From Gemmatimonadota bacterium (lineage in GTDB: Bacteria > Gemmatimonadota > Gemmatimonadetes > Gemmatimonadales > Gemmatimonadaceae): 35,190 nt of DNA. The position numbers were made by a program, and so were the translations under genes. Positions 1 to 14,918 of the stretch are shown here, in pieces. A model generated the notes under the pieces. It did not search any database. It saw nothing but the letters and a program-made list of their open reading frames with translations, and had not been told where the DNA came from. The DNA is taken from NCBI GenBank assembly GCA_021299375.1, contig JAJTGR010000050.1, positions 1 through 35,190 of the forward strand, read 5' to 3'. Positions within the stretch are counted from its first letter, which is position 1. Every line of letters begins with the position of its first letter.

Positions 1-2859
<2,859 letters not shown>

Positions 2860-2863
2860 GCAC

Positions 2864-7195
<4,332 letters not shown>

Positions 7196-7216
7196 TCTCT
7201 ACGTGGTATGTGGATG

Positions 7217-7254
7217 GAACGGGCGAGCCTTGAGGCTCGCCCGTTCTCGTTTCC
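7217..7254 (+). terminator. Rho-independent terminator of rpoBC
   Basis: A perfect 13-bp GC-rich stem (7217-7229 with 7234-7246) with a TTGA loop is followed by a short T-rich run (TCGTTT). It starts 22 bases after the rpoC stop. The stem is symmetric, but the T-run is only on the plus side, so it should act mainly on rpoBC. Confidence 0.9.
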
Positions 7255-7267
7255 GGTCCTCTGAGTG

Positions 7268-7293
7268 CTGCGATCCGAGAATTCAGATCGCAG
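7268..7293. repeat. Small stem-loop between rpoC and hairpin element copy 1
   Basis: CTGCGATC (7268-7275) and GATCGCAG (7286-7293) form a perfect 8-bp stem with a 10-base loop. It lies between the rpoC terminator and hairpin element copy 1. It may be a second terminator for the convergent minus-strand transcript, or the outer part of the element. Confidence 0.4.
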
Positions 7294-7300
7294 TGCCTAG

Positions 7301-7469
7301 AATCCAGACGATGATAGATGATTGAGAAGTGAGCCACCCAAGAGTGTCGAGAGCACCGAGCACTTCGTCCGCGAGGTGGTGCCGGGCACACACGCGCGGA
7401 GGCCACTGCTCGGTACTCTCGATGTCTTGCGTGACTCACTTCTCAATCGATCTCTCGCCGTCCCGGATC
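7301..7469 (-). repeat. Long imperfect hairpin element, copy 1
   Basis: Two arms fold on each other. 7321-7333 pairs perfectly with 7435-7447. Pairing continues outward to about 7302 and 7468, and inward with small bulges to about 7363 and 7407, around a GC-rich inner hairpin. The arms resemble copies 2 and 3 (motifs TTGAGA, TGAG.CAC, ACCGAGCA, GACGGCGA). Imperfect pairs such as C opposite A on the plus strand would be G-U wobbles in a minus-strand RNA, which favours transcription on minus. The right arm encodes the last ten or so residues and the stop codon of the four-helix-bundle gene. Confidence 0.85.
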
Positions 7470-7855
7470 TGCCGGCTGGACTCTCCTGCTCGATTCTGTT
7501 GCAGGTGCCGTCTCAACCCGAAGCACATCTTGCGGATCTCGATGACCTCGTCGACGAGCGTGTCGTAGTCGGCGGCGATCACGTCGAGGGCTCGCCCCAG
7601 GCGCCGTTGCCGTTCGACTTCGTTGGCCGACGCAATGGCGACCATCAGCTGAGCCGACGTACGGGTGGGCGACGTGTGTCCGGCCGCTTCGGTGATGTTG
7701 AGCGCAATGGAATCCACCGCGCGAAGCAACTGACTGCGCAGGCCCGGTGACACGCGTGCGATCTCGGCCTGGTGGCGATCCGCCAGCTTGTGGACATCCA
7801 CGGCGAGCGCAAAGGCGCGCTCGAGCACCTTGAGACGACTGGGATTGTGCGGCAT
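7436..7855 (-). CDS. Four-helix-bundle protein, 23S rRNA intervening-sequence (IVP/S23, Avd-like) family
   Basis: A 139-aa helical protein. The segment from about residue 38, SQLLRAVDSIALNITEAAGH, matches the family pattern (Q..RA..SI..NI.EG.G) of PF05635 proteins. These were first found as ORFs inside 23S rRNA intervening sequences and are related to the Avd accessory protein of diversity-generating retroelements. The exact function of free-standing members is unknown; the fold is basic and Avd binds RNA. I chose the ATG giving MPHNPSRLKVL, where the family usually begins; a GTG at 7870 adds five residues. No clear SD was seen. The C-terminal RDGERSIEK and the stop codon are encoded inside hairpin copy 1, and copy 2 lies about 60 bases upstream of the start. 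The gene is thus bracketed by two related hairpins. There is no reverse transcriptase or rRNA context. Confidence 0.85.
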   Translation of the reverse strand: MPHNPSRLKVLERAFALAVDVHKLADRHQAEIARVSPGLRSQLLRAVDSIALNITEAAGHTSPTRTSAQLMVAIASANEVERQRRLGRALDVIAADYDTLVDEVIEIRKMCFGLRRHLQQNRAGESSRQIRDGERSIEK

Positions 7856-7914
7856 GGGCCACACTCGCACCGTCGCCGTACCAACGCGTCATCGAAACTA
7901 CGCTTGTGAGATCA

Positions 7915-8127
7915 TGAGAGCTCAGCGCTGAGCGTGGAGAACCCAGACGACGATAGATCGATTGAGACGCTGAGCCACCAACGAGTGCTGAGAATACCGA
8001 GCAGTGGCCTCCGCCGGCGCGTGCAGGGCACGACCCAGCGGATGGAGTGCTTGGTACTCTCTACACTCGTTGGTGGCTCAGCGTCTCAATCCTCTATCGC
8101 CGTCTCGGTTCTCCCCCGCATCTCTCA
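7915..8127 (-). repeat. Long hairpin element, copy 2
   Basis: A perfect 27-bp inverted repeat (7961-7987 with 8064-8090) extends outward through near-complementary arms to 7936/8114. Outermost TGAGAG (7915-7920) pairs with CTCTCA (8122-8127). Inward, interrupted pairing continues to about 8005 and 8048, with an inner GTGC-CCT-GCAC hairpin on the minus strand. The minus-strand 5' arm carries the 20-base block GAACCGAGACGGCGATAGAG, shared exactly with copy 3. It lies between the four-helix-bundle gene and the 3' end of the lipoprotein gene. A 14-bp palindrome (7920-7933) is embedded in its left flank. Confidence 0.88.
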
Positions 8128-8134
8128 CCTTTCA

Positions 8135-10513
8135 TCATCTCGGCCGTCGCTGCTCGTCGGCGGGTAGGAGCCTGACCCCGGTACTTCTCGTGATGCGCCG
8201 GCCGCTGACGAGGTCGGTGACCGTGATGGCGATGACGTGCCGCCCTGGCGAGGCATTGCTTGGCAGCGGAATCCGGATGTGCTCAACGATGGCCTGGGAC
8301 GCCGGTGCTTCTCTCGAATAGTTGAGCGACGACGCATCGGGTTCGTCGGCGACCACCTTGCTCGCCGCGGTGCGCGTCGTGACGAGTGCCTGTCGTACAT
8401 CGCGGCTATCGACGCGGGCACCGATCTCTCGGCGGATCTCCACCTGCCAGCGTACGCGACCATCAGCGTCTGGCCGGAGGTCGTAGATCTCCCAGAGCAC
8501 ACTGAACGGCTGCAGCGCGGCCACCACGGCGGCGTTCGGCGTGAGGTCGAAGTCGGTCCATCGGGCCGGCCGTCGCGCGCGTTCCCTGACATCGCCGGCG
8601 ATGAGAATGTCGCTCATACCGAAACCACGCAGCGGAATGGTGACCGACGAGTCGGAGGTGAACAGCATCGCACCGCGCGCCCCAGAGGGTCGTCCGGTCT
8701 CGAGCGCCTCCACCCGGTGCAGGGCAATCCCGCTGCCCACGCGCGCGGTCCATTGGCCGAACCACGCGCGTACCGACGACGCGGGAAGCGCGCGCGATTC
8801 GAGCTGCTCCGTGAGCGGGTGGCCAAGGACATCGGCGATGATGAGGCCCCAGCGAATCTGGTCGCCGACGCCTGCGCCTGGTGCCGTGCGGTGCCGGAAG
8901 GTTCGGAGTGGCAGTCGCGCTGCCGCGTGCACGTCCACCGAGTCGCGCGGGCCGCGGAAGCGCGCCACCATGACGTCGATGGTGTCGAGACCCGACGCCA
9001 ACGGGACATCCGACCAGTCGGCCACCTGCTGGTCGGCACAGGTGGCCAGCGAGACACCAATCGGCGCCATCGGACACGCCGGGCTGCCGAATGGCAGCCG
9101 CGAACCGGCGACCGACTGGGGGAGGAACGCATCGCTGTAGAAGCTCTTCCAGAACTCGCGCGTCTCGTCGATCCACGGCACGTGGTCGATGCCGCGCCAG
9201 CCGCCACGTACCTGTCGCGCGAAGACAGGAGGATCCCTCGATACCTGCCGTCGCGCTCCCAGCAGCCGGCGCCGTTGTGGTGCGCCGTGGCGCAGCAGCA
9301 GCTGGCCGGCCGGCGTGTCGCTGCCGCTGGCCCCGTTCGGGACGATGTCGGCGTAACGGTAGTCGGCTTCGATCACCCTCGCGCGCCGTGCCAGCCGAAT
9401 CTCGTTGACCGCCGTGCTCCAGAGCGGGTCGAGCAACTTCCAGCCTCGGGCCTCGATCGTCAGGCGGTCGGACGGGAGAAAGCCGTAGCGCCATGTGTCG
9501 TCGTCGCGCGTCAGCACCTGGTCGAAACCGTCGATCCTGGCGGAATCCACCCGCGGCATCACACGCAGGACCGAGTCGAACAGGGCATTCACCCGGTCCT
9601 GCTGGAACACCGGGCGCCCCATGCGTCGGTAGGCGGCGAGCGCACGGGCCGGAAGGGCCCCGGTGTCGAGCGGCGTGTAGCGCAGCGCCTCGAGTGCTGC
9701 CGAGTCCAGCGATCGCCAATCGCCCATGATCACCCAGGGCGCCAAGGCCATGCGACTCCAGCGGCTGCGGGCCGGCATGGGTGTGAGCGTCGCCGCGACG
9801 CTGAACAACTGGGCCGACCATCGGGCCTCGGAGACCCCGAACTCGGCGCTGCGCATAGGTGGGGAGGGAAGCACGCGCAAACGGCCCACGTTGGCGGTGA
9901 GGTGGCGCACCTCGCGCTCCATGGCATGGAGCGACTCGACGGGACGCGCGAGCATCAGCTGCGCGCGCTCCCAGATGCCGTTGGCGAAGCGGCCGACGGC
10001 CTCACCGGCCGCCGCGCTGTCACCGCGGAGTACCGCCGCGTGCACCACCGAGTCGAAATGGGCGAGCGACGCGCCCCGGAACGGGGCGTGCACGGAGGCC
10101 ATGGCCACCACGGTGGCCTCGGCGAGGTCCGGCAGTATGGAGCCGGGCTGGCTGTCGATCGCGATGCGCCACGCGCGACGCACACAGGCGGCGTGTGTCT
10201 CCAGCGAGTCGTGCGCATGTCGGCCGCGCCGATTCCACAGCAGTCGGGCGTGGGCAGCCGCCGCCTCCGACGAGACCATCGCGGTGTATGGCAGGCACGG
10301 TGTGCACACGAAGCGCCGCCGCACCCGCGTCGTTTCACTCCGTCCGAGCGAATCGGCACACACCAGCAGCGTCGCGAGACGCGATTCGGCCATCTGTTCG
10401 CGGGCCTCGTACACCGGGGGAAGGGCCGCCGCTGCCCATGCCGACTCCTTCGAGCCTCCACGCCAGCAGGCCGAGAGCAGCACGAGCGCGGCCATCAGGC
10501 CGAGCAACCTCAC
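8135..10513 (-). CDS. Large predicted lipoprotein with a GWxTD-like segment
   Basis: About 792 aa. A GTG start gives VRLLGLMAALVLLSAC, a typical lipoprotein signal with Cys16 as the lipidated residue. An in-frame ATG at 10579 adds 22 residues and makes an unusually long Arg-rich leader, so I prefer the GTG; neither has a clear SD. The N-terminal half looks helical, perhaps TPR-like. Around residue 400 the stretch TPAGQLLLRHGAPQRRRLL resembles the core of GWxTD-domain proteins, common in secreted proteins of Bacteroidota and Gemmatimonadota, though the Gly-Trp-x-Thr-Asp motif itself is not visible. The C-terminal third looks beta-rich. Function unknown. It lies between the kinase and the four-helix-bundle gene with a hairpin element on each side, and its stop codon is just outside the outer arm of copy 2. 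Confidence 0.75.
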   Translation of the reverse strand: MRLLGLMAALVLLSACWRGGSKESAWAAAALPPVYEAREQMAESRLATLLVCADSLGRSETTRVRRRFVCTPCLPYTAMVSSEAAAAHARLLWNRRGRHAHDSLETHAACVRRAWRIAIDSQPGSILPDLAEATVVAMASVHAPFRGASLAHFDSVVHAAVLRGDSAAAGEAVGRFANGIWERAQLMLARPVESLHAMEREVRHLTANVGRLRVLPSPPMRSAEFGVSEARWSAQLFSVAATLTPMPARSRWSRMALAPWVIMGDWRSLDSAALEALRYTPLDTGALPARALAAYRRMGRPVFQQDRVNALFDSVLRVMPRVDSARIDGFDQVLTRDDDTWRYGFLPSDRLTIEARGWKLLDPLWSTAVNEIRLARRARVIEADYRYADIVPNGASGSDTPAGQLLLRHGAPQRRRLLGARRQVSRDPPVFARQVRGGWRGIDHVPWIDETREFWKSFYSDAFLPQSVAGSRLPFGSPACPMAPIGVSLATCADQQVADWSDVPLASGLDTIDVMVARFRGPRDSVDVHAAARLPLRTFRHRTAPGAGVGDQIRWGLIIADVLGHPLTEQLESRALPASSVRAWFGQWTARVGSGIALHRVEALETGRPSGARGAMLFTSDSSVTIPLRGFGMSDILIAGDVRERARRPARWTDFDLTPNAAVVAALQPFSVLWEIYDLRPDADGRVRWQVEIRREIGARVDSRDVRQALVTTRTAASKVVADEPDASSLNYSREAPASQAIVEHIRIPLPSNASPGRHVIAITVTDLVSGRRITRSTGVRLLPADEQRRPR

Positions 10514-10579
10514 CGTCCCGCCCGCCCGCGCGTCACGACGAGAGGGAACGGTCCGGCGTACACCACCGTCGGGGGCCAT

Positions 10580-10848
10580 TGAGAGGGCAGGCTGAGAATT
10601 GAGAGAACAGTCGGCGGAACCGAGACAGCGATAGAGGGTTGAGACGGTGAGCCACGCAGGACACTCGGAGTACCGAGCACCTCATCCGCTGGCCGTTCAC
10701 GACAAAAGGCCTCGCCGGCAGCAAGGGCGCACCCGCAGGGTGCCGCCTCCCGCGGATGAAGTGCTCGGTGTTCTCAAGCATCGTACGTGGCTCACCGTCT
10801 CAACCCTCTATCGCCGTCTCGGTTCTCCCACTCGCCTCTCCCCTCTCA
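10580..10848 (-). repeat. Long hairpin element, copy 3 (fullest copy)
   Basis: The 40-base arms 10617-10656 and 10786-10825 are complementary except at one position (A opposite C, a U-G wobble in minus RNA). Further in, 10672-10689 pairs with 10752-10769, again with one wobble. An outermost 8-bp pair joins TGAGAGGG (10580-10587) to CCCTCTCA (10841-10848). The loop holds a further hairpin (GCACCC/GGGTGC). The element fills the gap between two genes: its outer right arm contains the kinase TGA stop and its left end abuts an ATG of the lipoprotein frame. Sequence 3' of the arms (AGATGRTGARAGG on minus) is also shared with copy 2, so the repeat unit is larger than the stem. Confidence 0.9.
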
Positions 10849-12777
10849 CCATCTGCGTCCGTCGAGGGAGGTGGGAGGGCGTGGTGTCCCCCGCCGCGCC
10901 GCGAGCATGGCCGCCGTGTCCAGCCAGGCGGCCACCTGCTGTTTGGCCGGTTCGAAGGCCCGGCTCGGATCGGTCAGCGGCACCGCCGTTTCGGCGGCCT
11001 TCGAAAACCGGCCGGAGCGCACGTCGGTGAGCATCGTCACGACGGCGAGCGAATCGCCACGCACCATGAGCATGCCACTCACCACGTAGTCGGCACGCAG
11101 TGCCCAGCCGGCGGCCATGCGATCGGGGAGCGAGCGTACGGCGCGGTCGGTGAGTTCGTCCGAGACGACATCGAAGCGATCCACGGCAATCGCGCCGCGC
11201 ACCACGTGCGCCACCTCACGCGCCGCACCAGTGAACTCCCGCTTGCCCGTGGTGTTGGTGTAGTTCGTCACCACGATGCGCAGCCGCGCATCGTTGGGCG
11301 GGGCCAGCAGGGGGGTGATCATCTGCGCTGACCGCGGCAGGTCGACGCGCGCGGTGCGCGGCGCTCTGGCCAGGGCGGAATCCATGTGCTGGAGCGCCCG
11401 GCTCATGGAATCCGCGAAGATCTGGCCGAGTTCCGCCAGCAGGAGGTCACGGGCGATCTCGGTGGTCGCACCGTCGGCCGTGCGGATGAAGATGCGGGTG
11501 CCGGTGGTCGGTGCCGGCGCCGCAGCGACACGGGATTTCGTTTCCGTCGCGGCGGGCACGGCGGCCTGTGTCGAGCGAGCGGCGGCCTGCCGTTTGCGCA
11601 CCGCCTCAGCGATGGCCAGCGACTCCGCCCGCGTGATGACGAAGGGGACCGCCGTCGAGGGGGCGCCGTCGGTGATTTCGCGAAACACCGGGATCGTCTC
11701 GGCGGGTGGGCGTACGCCCGTGGTGTTGCCGGTGGCGATCTCCATGGGTCGCGCGGCGCCGCCCGGACCGGTGTCCCGCGCATCGAGCGAGTCGACGCCC
11801 GGTGTTGCCTCTCGCACATCGCGCCACGTCCTGGTGCTGAGGGCCCAGGCCAATGCGGCCACGCCCAGTGCGCCTGCGGCGAGCACGACCGGCGAACGCC
11901 GTCGCACACGCCGGGCAACCGCGGTGCCGCTCGACATTGGCGGTAACGCCTCCAACTCGGCGAGCAAGGCCTGCGCCGTTGGGGGGCGCCGGGCAGCGTC
12001 CTTCTCCAGGCAGTGCATGATGAGCAGGGACAACGGCTCGGGGATGTCGCTGAACGACCCGTGCGGGGGCTTCGGCATCACGGTCAGCTGCGCCGCGAGC
12101 GTGGCCTGAGGCGAGGGGCCGACGAACGGACTCGTCCCGGTGAGCAACTCGTACGCAAGCAGCCCCACGGCATACAGATCGACACGGTGATCCATGGCCG
12201 GGTCGGCGGCGAGCTGCTCGGGCGCCATGTAGGCCGGCGTGCCGATTGCCGTGCCCGTGGTGGTGCCGCCATGCGCCGGCGTGGCCGCGCTCAGCGCCTT
12301 CGCCACACCGAAGTCGGTCACGAGCGCGTGCATGCCCGACGTGAGGATGTTGTCGGGCTTGATGTCGCGATGCACGACGCCACGGGCGTGTGCATAGGCG
12401 AGCGCGTCGACAACGTCGTGAAGAATGCGCACCACGTCGCGCGGTGCGAGCCGGCCGCGCCGGGCGAGTGCACCGCGCAGCGACTCGCCTTCGATGTACG
12501 GCATCGAGAACCAGAGGAGCCCATGACTGTCGCCAGCGGCGAGCAGGGGCACGATGTGCGGATGCTGGAGCTGGGCGGCCAGCTGAATCTCCCGCCGGAA
12601 GCGCTCCACGTTCACGCCGGCGGCAAGCTCCGGCGGGAGCACCTTCACCACGACCGTGCGATTGAGGGCCCGCTCGGTTGCCACGAACACCCGGGACATA
12701 CCGGCCCCACCGAGTTCGCGGTCGATCGTGAACTCGGCCGCCAAGGCGGTCTGCAGGCGGTCCTGAAAATCAGTCAC
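10846..12777 (-). CDS. Membrane Ser/Thr protein kinase (PknB/Hanks type) with periplasmic C-terminal domain
   Basis: A 643-aa bitopic kinase from a GTG start. Cytoplasmic kinase domain at about 15-280: glycine loop LGGAGMSRVF, catalytic Lys45, HRDIKPDN (His136 to Asn143), DFG at 155-157 and APE at 185-187, all intact, so it should be active. A membrane segment follows at about 295-314 after an Arg-rich stretch. The outer part has a low-complexity linker, then at about 495-630 a domain (LRIVVTNYTN ... ADYVVSGMLMV ... LTDVRSGRF) that resembles the TolB N-terminal/FlgO-like fold often fused to kinases in this lineage. Substrate unknown. It is downstream of the D-aminoacylase (217-base gap) and upstream of the lipoprotein. 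The stop codon lies in the outer arm of hairpin copy 3. Confidence 0.93.
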   Translation of the reverse strand: MTDFQDRLQTALAAEFTIDRELGGAGMSRVFVATERALNRTVVVKVLPPELAAGVNVERFRREIQLAAQLQHPHIVPLLAAGDSHGLLWFSMPYIEGESLRGALARRGRLAPRDVVRILHDVVDALAYAHARGVVHRDIKPDNILTSGMHALVTDFGVAKALSAATPAHGGTTTGTAIGTPAYMAPEQLAADPAMDHRVDLYAVGLLAYELLTGTSPFVGPSPQATLAAQLTVMPKPPHGSFSDIPEPLSLLIMHCLEKDAARRPPTAQALLAELEALPPMSSGTAVARRVRRRSPVVLAAGALGVAALAWALSTRTWRDVREATPGVDSLDARDTGPGGAARPMEIATGNTTGVRPPAETIPVFREITDGAPSTAVPFVITRAESLAIAEAVRKRQAAARSTQAAVPAATETKSRVAAAPAPTTGTRIFIRTADGATTEIARDLLLAELGQIFADSMSRALQHMDSALARAPRTARVDLPRSAQMITPLLAPPNDARLRIVVTNYTNTTGKREFTGAAREVAHVVRGAIAVDRFDVVSDELTDRAVRSLPDRMAAGWALRADYVVSGMLMVRGDSLAVVTMLTDVRSGRFSKAAETAVPLTDPSRAFEPAKQQVAAWLDTAAMLAARRGTPRPPTSLDGRRW

Positions 12778-12994
12778 GGCGGTCTTTCCCCAGTCGCAGC
12801 GGCATCGTCGAGATCACCCTAGTCTACGCGCGACAGCCCCGTTTGTTACTGCACCGACCGGGCGTCGATCATGACCCGGCGCCGACGCCATCCACCATCC
12901 GGCCGCTGCCCTGGCGGCGGCGACGACGCCTGATGGCGAAACAGGTCAGGGGCAGGTCGACGGACCGGAACGTCCCATGAGCGCTCCGTACCGT

Positions 12995-14581
12995 CTATGG
13001 GGCGGCCCACCCGCGCCCCCGCAGCACCACGCCGGGGCGCGCGCCGGTGACCTCGCCATTCCGGACAACGGCCACGCCGCGGACGAATACATGCGGAATG
13101 CCCGCCGGATACTGGTGCGGGGCCTCGAACGTGGCCCGGTCGGCAACCGTGGCCGGGTCGAAGACCACCAGATCCGCCACCGCTCCCGGTTGGAGACGGC
13201 CTCGGTCTGCCAGCCCGAGCAGGGCGGCCGGCGCCGAGGTCATGCGACGCACGGCTTCCTCGAGGCTGATCACGCGCCGCTCCCGCACGTAGCGCCCCAG
13301 CACGCGCGGGTAGGTCCCGTAGGCGCGTGGGTGGGGACTCGAGACCCCGAAGGCCACCAGTGCCCCGTCGGACCCGATCATGCCGTACGGCGAGGCCAGC
13401 AGCCGCTCCACGTCGCCTTCGTCGAAGGAGTGGAAGATGGCACTGCAGCCACCGCGGCGAACGAGTTCGAGAATCAGCGCCGAGATTGCCTCGGGGCTGA
13501 CGGCCGTGCGGCGGGCGGCCAGGACGTCAGCCAGGGTGCGTCCAGCCAGGGTGGCGTCGAAACCGCAGCGGGCGAGCTGGATCCTCGACGGGTCATTCGA
13601 GAAGCGCATCGCCACGAAGGCCTGCATCTCGTCGAGAACGCGTTGGCGTGTCGCCGCCCGGGCCAGGTTCCCCTCGAGCCCATCATCCGCCCGCGCCCAC
13701 GCCGGAATGATGCTGGCAATGCTGGTGTGAGATGCGGTGTAGGGGTACTGGTCGAACGCGACCGTGACCCCGGTCTCCCGTGCCTCCCGCATCAGCGTCA
13801 GCGACTGCACGGTGCGGCCGTAGTTCCGGCGCCCGCCCACCTTGTGGTGGGAGATCAGCACCGGGATCCCGGTCTCGCGGCCAATGCGGAGGGTTTCCGT
13901 CACCGCCGCCAGCACGCTGTCGTCCTCGTTGCGCATGTGCGAGCTGTAGATCCCCCCGGCGGCGTGGGCCACGCGGGCCAGCGCCACCAGCTCCTCGGTG
14001 GGGGCGAAGCTCCCCGGCACGTAGAACAACCCCGAGGAGAGCCCCACGGCGCCGTCGGCCATGGCCTGCCGCACCAGTGCTTCCATGGCGGCGAGTTCGT
14101 CGGGGGTCGCTGGCCGGTTGGCGGTGCCCATGACCTGCCGGCGTACGCTGCCGTGCCCCACGAAGAGCGCCACGTTCGGCGCCACGTCCCACTGCGCGAG
14201 CGAATCGAGGAACGGCCCCAGCGGCAGCGGGGAGCTGCCATCGTTGCCATCGACGATGGTGGTGATGCCCTGCCGGATCAGGTTGTCGGCGGTGGGGATG
14301 TCGCGCAGCCTTTCGCGCCCGTGCGTGTGCGGGTCGATGAAGCCCGGCGCCACCACGTGGCCGGAGACGTCCACGGTGTCCGCGGCCGTGCGCGTCCGGA
14401 GATCGCCGACCTCGACGATGCGACCATCGCGGATGCCCACATCCGCAACCATGGCCGGCGCCCCAGTGCCATCGAGGACGCGCCCACCGCGCAGCAGGAC
14501 ATCGAAGGGAGCGGGCGAGCAGGCGCCAAGGCTCAGCGTCAGGGCCACGCGATTGAGGCTGCGCACGAGAGCAGGTCGCAT
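12995..14581 (-). CDS. N-acyl-D-amino-acid deacylase (D-aminoacylase), exported
   Basis: A 528-aa amidohydrolase that removes the acyl group from N-acyl-D-amino acids. The chosen ATG gives MRPALVRSLNRVALTLSLGACS, a lipoprotein-type signal with Cys21; an upstream start would add 26 residues ahead of it. Metal-site motif PGFIDPHTHGRE carries His85 and His87. Other family motifs are DGNDGSS, SSHMRNE, LISHHKVGG and IGSDGAL with its catalytic-type Asp, then PHPRAYGTYPRVLGRYVRE. The C-terminus returns to the small beta domain (GAVADLVVFDP). Export fits degradation of D-amino-acid derivatives or peptidoglycan fragments outside the cytoplasm; the substrate is inferred. It diverges from the esterase gene across about 340 bases. 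Confidence 0.93.
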   Translation of the reverse strand: MRPALVRSLNRVALTLSLGACSPAPFDVLLRGGRVLDGTGAPAMVADVGIRDGRIVEVGDLRTRTAADTVDVSGHVVAPGFIDPHTHGRERLRDIPTADNLIRQGITTIVDGNDGSSPLPLGPFLDSLAQWDVAPNVALFVGHGSVRRQVMGTANRPATPDELAAMEALVRQAMADGAVGLSSGLFYVPGSFAPTEELVALARVAHAAGGIYSSHMRNEDDSVLAAVTETLRIGRETGIPVLISHHKVGGRRNYGRTVQSLTLMREARETGVTVAFDQYPYTASHTSIASIIPAWARADDGLEGNLARAATRQRVLDEMQAFVAMRFSNDPSRIQLARCGFDATLAGRTLADVLAARRTAVSPEAISALILELVRRGGCSAIFHSFDEGDVERLLASPYGMIGSDGALVAFGVSSPHPRAYGTYPRVLGRYVRERRVISLEEAVRRMTSAPAALLGLADRGRLQPGAVADLVVFDPATVADRATFEAPHQYPAGIPHVFVRGVAVVRNGEVTGARPGVVLRGRGWAAP

Positions 14582-14918
14582 GGTGTTCAGGAGGTCTCGG
14601 GAAGGCCCGCCGCGACGCGCGGGAACGCGCCGCGCCTGGCGGAGACGCGGTGGGACCACGGATACACTGCCCGTGGGTGCGTCGGGACGGAGATAGCCCC
14701 CGCACCCCGTGGCCGCCAGCCCCGGAGCGCGCGAGTCGCGGCGCCTGGGAGCCCAGCGTGACCGCGGCAGCCGCTGCCGCCGCCGTGCCGGCAGGTGAAG
14801 GCCCGCGCGACCGGCGGTTCACGGAGATGCCGCGCGACGGCGCCCTTAACGTTCGCCCCGGTCGGTCGTCACCCGAGTGACGCCATTACGCCGCGACCTC
14901 CCTCGTCTCTCTCCGCCC
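14582..14918. other. Divergent intergenic region, no gene seen
   Basis: 337 bases between the oppositely oriented D-aminoacylase and esterase genes. It is very GC-rich, with alternating CG/GC runs and a repetitive GCCGC tract near 14760-14790. It must hold both promoters, but I see no convincing -35/-10 pair, operator or RNA structure. Confidence 0.5.

Noticed and set aside
7436-8127. Diversity-generating retroelement suggested by the Avd-like protein
   Set aside because: No reverse transcriptase and no template/variable repeat pair with adenine-biased differences was seen; the repeats here are inverted and covarying.
8237-10582. 781-codon plus-strand frame opposite the lipoprotein gene
   Set aside because: No signal peptide or domain, Arg/His-rich shadow composition; the minus frame has a convincing lipoprotein signal.
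7301-10848. Hairpins as ordinary rho-independent terminators
   Set aside because: Arms of 100 bases or more, multi-part structure, no T-run after the stems, and conserved unpaired motifs shared between copies do not fit simple terminators, although a 3'-end role remains possible.
12977-14761. Plus-strand frame opposite the D-aminoacylase
   Set aside because: Shadow of a well-recognised amidohydrolase; no independent motifs.
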